Of a stretch of 38,774 bases of DNA, positions 35,145-38,774 are shown one piece after another. The stretch covers positions 1 through 38,774 of the forward strand of contig CAJVYQ010000052.1 in NCBI GenBank assembly GCA_913009825.1, given 5' to 3'. The position numbers were made by a program, and so were the translations under genes. The notes beneath the pieces were generated by a model that was not told where the DNA came from, did not search any database, and saw nothing but the letters and a program-made list of their open reading frames with translations. This DNA is from an uncultured Deferribacteres bacterium. GTDB lineage: Bacteria > Zhuqueibacterota > JdFR-76 > DREG01. Each line of letters starts with the position of its first letter. Positions within the stretch are counted from its first letter, which is position 1.

Positions 35145-35328
35145 CAATGTTGTTGACTTAAGGGAAAAAATACCGTTCCGAAATAAGCTTCGGGACTAAC
35201 AATAGAAAGGATCCGCCTGTGGCGGACAACCTCCCTGTCCCTTGAGCGTCATTTATGGCGTTTGCTAATCTTAGCCTCGTGATTTATCGCGGGGCGAACG
35301 TCAGAAATTCCTAAAGTCAACAACATTG
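35145..35328. repeat. MITE-like element (184 bp) with CAATGTTGTTGACTT ends
   Basis: The left end CAATGTTGTTGACTTAAGG (35145-35163) mirrors the right end CCTAAAGTCAACAACATTG (35310-35328). The right half matches the family-2 repeat (AGCGTCATTTATGGCG, CTTAGCCTCGTGATTTATCGC). A truncated copy occurs at 26841-26931. Confidence 0.75.
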
Positions 35329-35401
35329 AGGGACACAGGGGGGGTGTAAAGAGTATATGTTATTTACCCCGGTGATCAGTTACAATTTAAGTTGGGTGTT
35401 A

Positions 35402-35641
35402 ATGACAAAAAATCTTCAGAAATAACCGTTACAACGAATTTTTAACACATTGTCAAGGCAAAGGGATAACTGTTGGATTGTCACTGTAAATGGATACCCC
35501 CATCCTGAAAATGAAAAACACTATTCATGTTTTTCCGATAATACGTTTGGTCTGTTTATTGCTTTAAGAGCGAATGATCGCAAAAAAACGCAGAGTTTCT
35601 TGAAAGAAATTCAGAAAAAAGAGGTTCAAATTTTTTCATGA
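35402..35641 (+). pseudogene. Small conserved-looking protein, possibly broken at the 5' end
   Basis: The open frame 35450-35641 encodes 63 residues (CWIVTVNGYPHPENEKHY, FGLFIALRAN, then FLKEIQKKEVQIF). The only start is TTG at 35450, with no ribosome site. An in-frame ATG at 35402 exists, but a TAA at 35423-35425 blocks it. The 3' end overlaps the next ATG by 4 bases (ATGA), the usual sign of translational coupling. No family recognised. It may be intact with a poor start, or a gene with an early nonsense mutation. Confidence 0.5.
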
Positions 35642-35970
35642 TTACGATTGCTGTTCCGGTATTTGGTTCCAGAATTTCGGGTCGCTTAGACGCCGCCGAA
35701 AGCGTTCTTCTGGTTTCCATCGAAAACAACAGAATCAAGCAAAAGGATAAAATACGTTTGGTACAAAAAACCGGTCTGGAAAAAGTAAATACGTTGATTC
35801 AAATTGGGCCGGATGTCATCATTTGTGGGGGACTAACGGAAATATGTTCGAGCAGGTTAAAAGACAGCAAAATTAAAACAATCCCCTGGATACAAGGAGA
35901 TGTGGATGAAATCCTGTCCAATTTTCTCCAGGGAAAACTAAATAAAAAAACGCTGGGAGAGCAATTATAA
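35638..35970 (+). CDS. NifX-like (dinitrogenase Fe-Mo cofactor) family protein
   Basis: A 110-residue single domain. IAVPVFGSRISGRLDAAESVLLVSI is the first strand and loop, and VDEILSNFLQGKL the last helix. GPDVIICGGLTE is the family core strand. It lacks the HFGR motif of the other two copies in this window. It overlaps the preceding small gene by 4 bp and precedes the multiheme cytochrome by 150 bp, so it is part of the same operon. Confidence 0.75.
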   Translation: MITIAVPVFGSRISGRLDAAESVLLVSIENNRIKQKDKIRLVQKTGLEKVNTLIQIGPDVIICGGLTEICSSRLKDSKIKTIPWIQGDVDEILSNFLQGKLNKKTLGEQL

Positions 35971-36120
35971 AAAAAAGCAAATTGACTCTTGTTTTTTAAG
36001 AGGGAAAATTATGGCACTATCAAGACAAAAACTAAATGGTTTTTAAGTAAAACATGCAGAAATCAAAGAACAGAATGGCTTTCTTTCAGACACCAAATAT
36101 ACGATCCGGGAGACAGTAAG

Positions 36121-37239
36121 ATGAGAAGTATGATGTTTTCTTTTTCAATTGCACTATTATCAATTGGTTTATCATTTGGACAATCTTTGCTGCTTCATCA
36201 TTCAAACGCAGATATTAACTGCAAAGAATGCCATTCCTGCGATAAACCCACCGCAAAAAATCCATGCCTGTTGATTTGTCCTGATTTTACCGGAAAAGGT
36301 ATAACATTAAAACATTCCGCAGATAAAACGCCGGAAACGATAAAAATTGATGTTCTTTCTGAAAAATATGAAGCTGCTGTATTTCCCCATAGATTACACG
36401 CGGAAATGGCAGATATGGCCGGCGGATGTGTTTTATGTCATCATAATAACAGTCCGGGACAGGTTTCTCCGTGTATTGAATGCCATAAACCTAGCAAACA
36501 AAGAACGAGTCTTAGTAAACCTGATTTAAAAGCGGCCTATCACCGGTTATGTTTGAGTTGTCACATAGAATGGAAACATGAAAATGATTGTACCAGTTGT
36601 CATGCCTTAAAAGGGAAAAAGGGAATGGTGACTGATAAAGCAAAATATATTGGTAAAAAGCATCCAACTATAAAAAAACCGACAAAAAAAGTTTACAACA
36701 CAGAATATGATGAAGGTAAATTCGTTACATTTTACCATGATGATCATGTTAAAAAATTCAATTTAAACTGTGTAGATTGTCATCAGGATGAAAAATGTGC
36801 CCGTTGTCATGATACGGCCGGAACGACTCTTGTACAGGAAAGAGAACCTCATGATAACTGCATAGCATACCATGAACAGGACATCAACAATAATTGCGGC
36901 AAATGTCATGCTGATAAGGAACGGCCACCTTTTAACCATGCAAAATCGACAGGCTGAGAGCTAAAACCCTATCATCAAGGTTTGCATTGTCAAGCTTGTC
37001 ATGGAAATAAGAAACAATTCACAAAAGTTAATCCCTCTTGCTCAACCTGTCATAAATCCTGGGATGCGGATAAATTTAACCATAAGGTTACCGGATTCAA
37101 ATTAGATGAAAATCACGTAAGCATTGAATGTGAAGCGTGTCATATTAATAACAACTTTCTGGAAAAACCGAATTGCAGCACATGTCATGATGATAAAAGC
37201 TATCCAAAAGACAAGCCGGGAAAACGAATAAAAGATTAA
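36121..37239 (+). pseudogene. Multiheme c3-type cytochrome with in-frame TGA and one lost heme Cys
   Basis: The ATG at 36121 gives a signal peptide (MRSMMFSFSIALLSIGLSFG) after GGGAG at 36106. The reading frame to 36957 has nine heme sites, eight intact (CKECH, CVLCH, CIECH, CLSCH, CTSCH, CVDCH, CARCH, CGKCH), and one damaged, CIAYH, where the second Cys is Tyr. A TGA at 36955-36957 follows FNHAKSTG, where Trp is usual (TGW). The same frame continues ELKPYHQGL with CQACH, CSTCH, CEACH and CSTCH to 37239. Thirteen sites in all, twelve intact. Periplasmic electron carrier family. If the TGA is not read through, the last four hemes are lost. Confidence 0.8.
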
Positions 37240-37267
37240 CCGGAAGTTAAACATTTGAGAAACAATT

Positions 37268-38665
37268 ATGCTAAAGAACATTGGCACAAAACTTATCTTA
37301 GCGGCAGGCATAGCAACTACTATTATCATTACGATATTTGCTTATTTTAGTATGCACTCACAAAGCACGCTTTTACTCGCGGAAATGGAACGACATGCTA
37401 ATCAGTGCAGCGAGACAATAAAAAGAAGCATAAAATATTCAATGCTTCTAAATAAAAGAGATCATATTCAAGAAACCATTAAGAGCGTAGGTGATCAGCC
37501 TTTTTTTCATGAAATCAGAATATTTGACAAGGAAGGTGTTGTTATATACTCTTCCGATTCAGCATCAACAGGCATAATGGTTGATAAAAAAGCCGAAGCC
37601 TGCTATGCCTGCCACGCCGAAAACAAACCCCTGGAAATTTTAAATATCTCAAAACGAACCAGAATATATCGTTTACATCCTGATTCCAGCAGGGTTTTAG
37701 GCATAATAAATGCGATTTATAATGAAAAATCATGTTATGAGGCAGATTGTCATGTACATGATGCCCAAAAAAAAGTCTTAGGTGTCTTGGATATAACGTT
37801 TTCGTTAAAGGCTATTGACAAACAGATTAGCCGGGCAAAAATATATGCTGTTGTGACCATCATCGCATTAGGTGGAATTTTATGGTTTTTAGTATGGTAT
37901 ATAATTGGAAAACCTGTCAGAGAATTGCTGTTAGCAACAGAACATCTATCCGAAGGAGACCTGAGTTATACTATCAAGGATCTTGGCAATAGTGAGTTGG
38001 GAATATTAGCCCGTTCTTTTAACACGATGCTAAATAAATTATATGAAACCAGAAAACAATTATTTCAATCAGATAAAATGGCATCTCTTGGTCAATTAGC
38101 TGCAGGTGTGGCTCACGAAATAAATAATCCCCTCACCGGCATTTTAACTTACAGCAGTTTTTTATTAAAAAGAGCAAAAAAGTACCCTGAGATTCAGGAA
38201 GACCTTGAAATAATTTATAATGAGACGATAAGAAGCAGAGAAATTGTCAAAGGTTTATTAAACTTTGCCCGTCAATCCAGCCCCAAAAAAAATAATGCAA
38301 ATATTAATGAGCTGATTCAAAAAGCACTAACGGTAGTAGAGAACCAATTATCAATTAATAAAATAAAAGTGACTGAAAATTTAGATAAAAAACTGCCAAA
38401 TGTAATCGTTGATGCGAATCAGATGGTTCAGGTTTTTGTTAATTTAGTCGTAAATGCAATAGATGCTATTGGAGCAAATGGCGGATCGATTGATATCAAG
38501 ACATCATTCATTACGTTGGAACCCTTTGGTGTCACACATATCAAAGAAGCGACCTGCCCCAAAAACCATAGTCTGATCGATAATTCATTCAAAATTGGCG
38601 GCTTACCATCAATAAGATTAAGAGCAAAATATAAAAAGAATGAAGGATCACTCGTGTCGCGTTAA
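37268..38665 (+). pseudogene. Heme-binding sensor histidine kinase, truncated in the ATPase domain
   Basis: A 465-residue open frame. TM1 about 7-29. The periplasmic domain has two c-heme sites, CYACH (112-116) and CYEADCH (156-162, CX4CH); TM2 about 193-214; HAMP to about 270. The HisKA domain has phospho-acceptor His283 in AAGVAHEINNPLTG. The ATPase N-box NLVVNAIDAI is present, then an inserted zinc-ribbon-like segment starts (CPKNHSLIDNSF) and the frame ends at 38665. The G1/G2 boxes (DxGxG) and the second half of the zinc ribbon are missing, and no continuation is visible in the AT-rich remainder. It should not be able to bind ATP. In this family heme senses a gas or redox state. It is 28 bp after the cytochrome gene. 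Confidence 0.8.
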
Positions 38666-38774
38666 AAAAATAATTATTAGTTATAAATGCATAAATAATA
38701 AGATATTAGATATGATGATATGATTTTTCGATTTGAAATTTAAAAAAATATTCATGTATTTCTCATAAAAACAA
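38666..38774. other. AT-rich end of the window
   Basis: A very AT-rich stretch, including TAATTATTAGTTAT. No coding or structural signal; the continuation of the kinase gene is not here. Confidence 0.6.

Larger units (their letters stand above)
34561..35401. other. AT-rich gap with repeats ahead of the right-going operon
   Basis: Contains inverted repeats at 34569-34601, a smaller one (GTTACGATGTAAC, 34986-34998), several TGCAAC/GTTGCA motifs, and the MITE-like element 35145-35328 inside a larger palindrome (about 35062-35350). No gene; a sigma54 promoter for the plus strand was looked for and not found. Confidence 0.55.

Noticed and set aside
34561-35401. Sigma54 promoter for the right-going operon
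   Set aside because: No GG-N10-GC box with acceptable flanks was seen on the plus strand, although activator-type sites are present.
13576-36957. TGA read as Trp genome-wide (alternative genetic code)
   Set aside because: TGA ends several clearly intact genes here (for example the MFS transporter at 4421, the aldo/keto reductase at 6200 and the ArsA-type ATPase at 15171), so a code change is not supported.
36955-36990. Selenocysteine at the TGA in the multiheme cytochrome
   Set aside because: The position is a usual Trp in TGW, and the hairpin after it (AAACC/GGTTT, ten-nt loop, no G in the first two loop positions) is weak and too close to the TGA.
1-38774. CRISPR array, tRNA, rRNA or phage genes
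   Set aside because: The repeats are dispersed palindromes with no equal spacers; no cas, tRNA-like or phage gene was recognised.

Overview
The window looks like part of the chromosome of an anaerobic or microaerophilic bacterium of the FCB group, most like Calditrichota (Caldithrix-type) or a close relative. The pointers are a type IX secretion C-terminal sorting domain of the YPNPFNP kind on the first gene, a tricorn-type peptidase, several multiheme c-type cytochromes, and Fe-S/NifX-like genes typical of strict anaerobes. TGA, TAA and TAG are all used as ordinary stops. No rRNA, tRNA, CRISPR array, phage module or intact transposase was found. Assignment to a lineage is inference; no marker gene is present.

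Left part (1-19100) is ordinary accessory chromosome: a secreted T9SS cargo protein, an OPA-like MFS transporter with a P-loop protein, a DUF3782-like coiled-coil protein, an aldo/keto reductase with Fe-S clusters, an O-methyltransferase, a very large tricorn protease, a decayed glycosidase-like gene, a HAD phosphatase, a truncated thioredoxin, an ArsA-type ATPase with a small partner, a gamma-family PLP lyase/synthase and a radical SAM protein. The gaps between these genes are filled with short palindromic, MITE-like elements. One family (four full copies) has matching terminal inverted repeats and a 3-bp target duplication at every copy.

Right part (19100-38774) is a redox/iron-sulfur island. 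Read from 31435 leftwards on the minus strand: two DUF5320-like coiled-coil proteins, a NifX-like protein, a ferredoxin, a Fur-family regulator, a truncated metallo-beta-lactamase-fold gene, a frameshifted metal-exporter-like permease, a zf-HC2 protein, a Gly-rich zinc ribbon, an unusual DUF364-FeoB chimera, a two-thioredoxin-fold disulfide oxidoreductase, a second NifX-like protein, two MinD-type ATPases with inserted ferredoxins, and an octaheme cytochrome c-cytochrome b fusion. Diverging from this on the plus strand are a cytidylate-kinase-like/BON protein and a PAS-type sigma54 activator, followed by a third NifX-like gene, a multiheme cytochrome and a heme-binding sensor kinase. The content recalls the orange protein (ORP) system of Desulfovibrio, which also pairs paired ferredoxin-MinD ATPases and a NifX-like protein with a sigma54 activator.

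The most useful regulatory observation is a set of GTTTCA-N4-TGAAAC inverted repeats on both sides of the activator gene. Three lie upstream of a near-consensus sigma54 promoter in front of the left-going cluster, and one or two lie just after the activator ahead of the right-going operon. A canonical-looking Fur box lies inside the cluster just downstream of fur.

A second theme is decay: at least eight genes are broken, truncated or fused. One break, an in-frame TGA between the first and second heme motifs of the octaheme cytochrome, is followed at the right distance by a perfect hairpin resembling a bacterial SECIS. It could therefore be a selenocysteine codon rather than a mutation.
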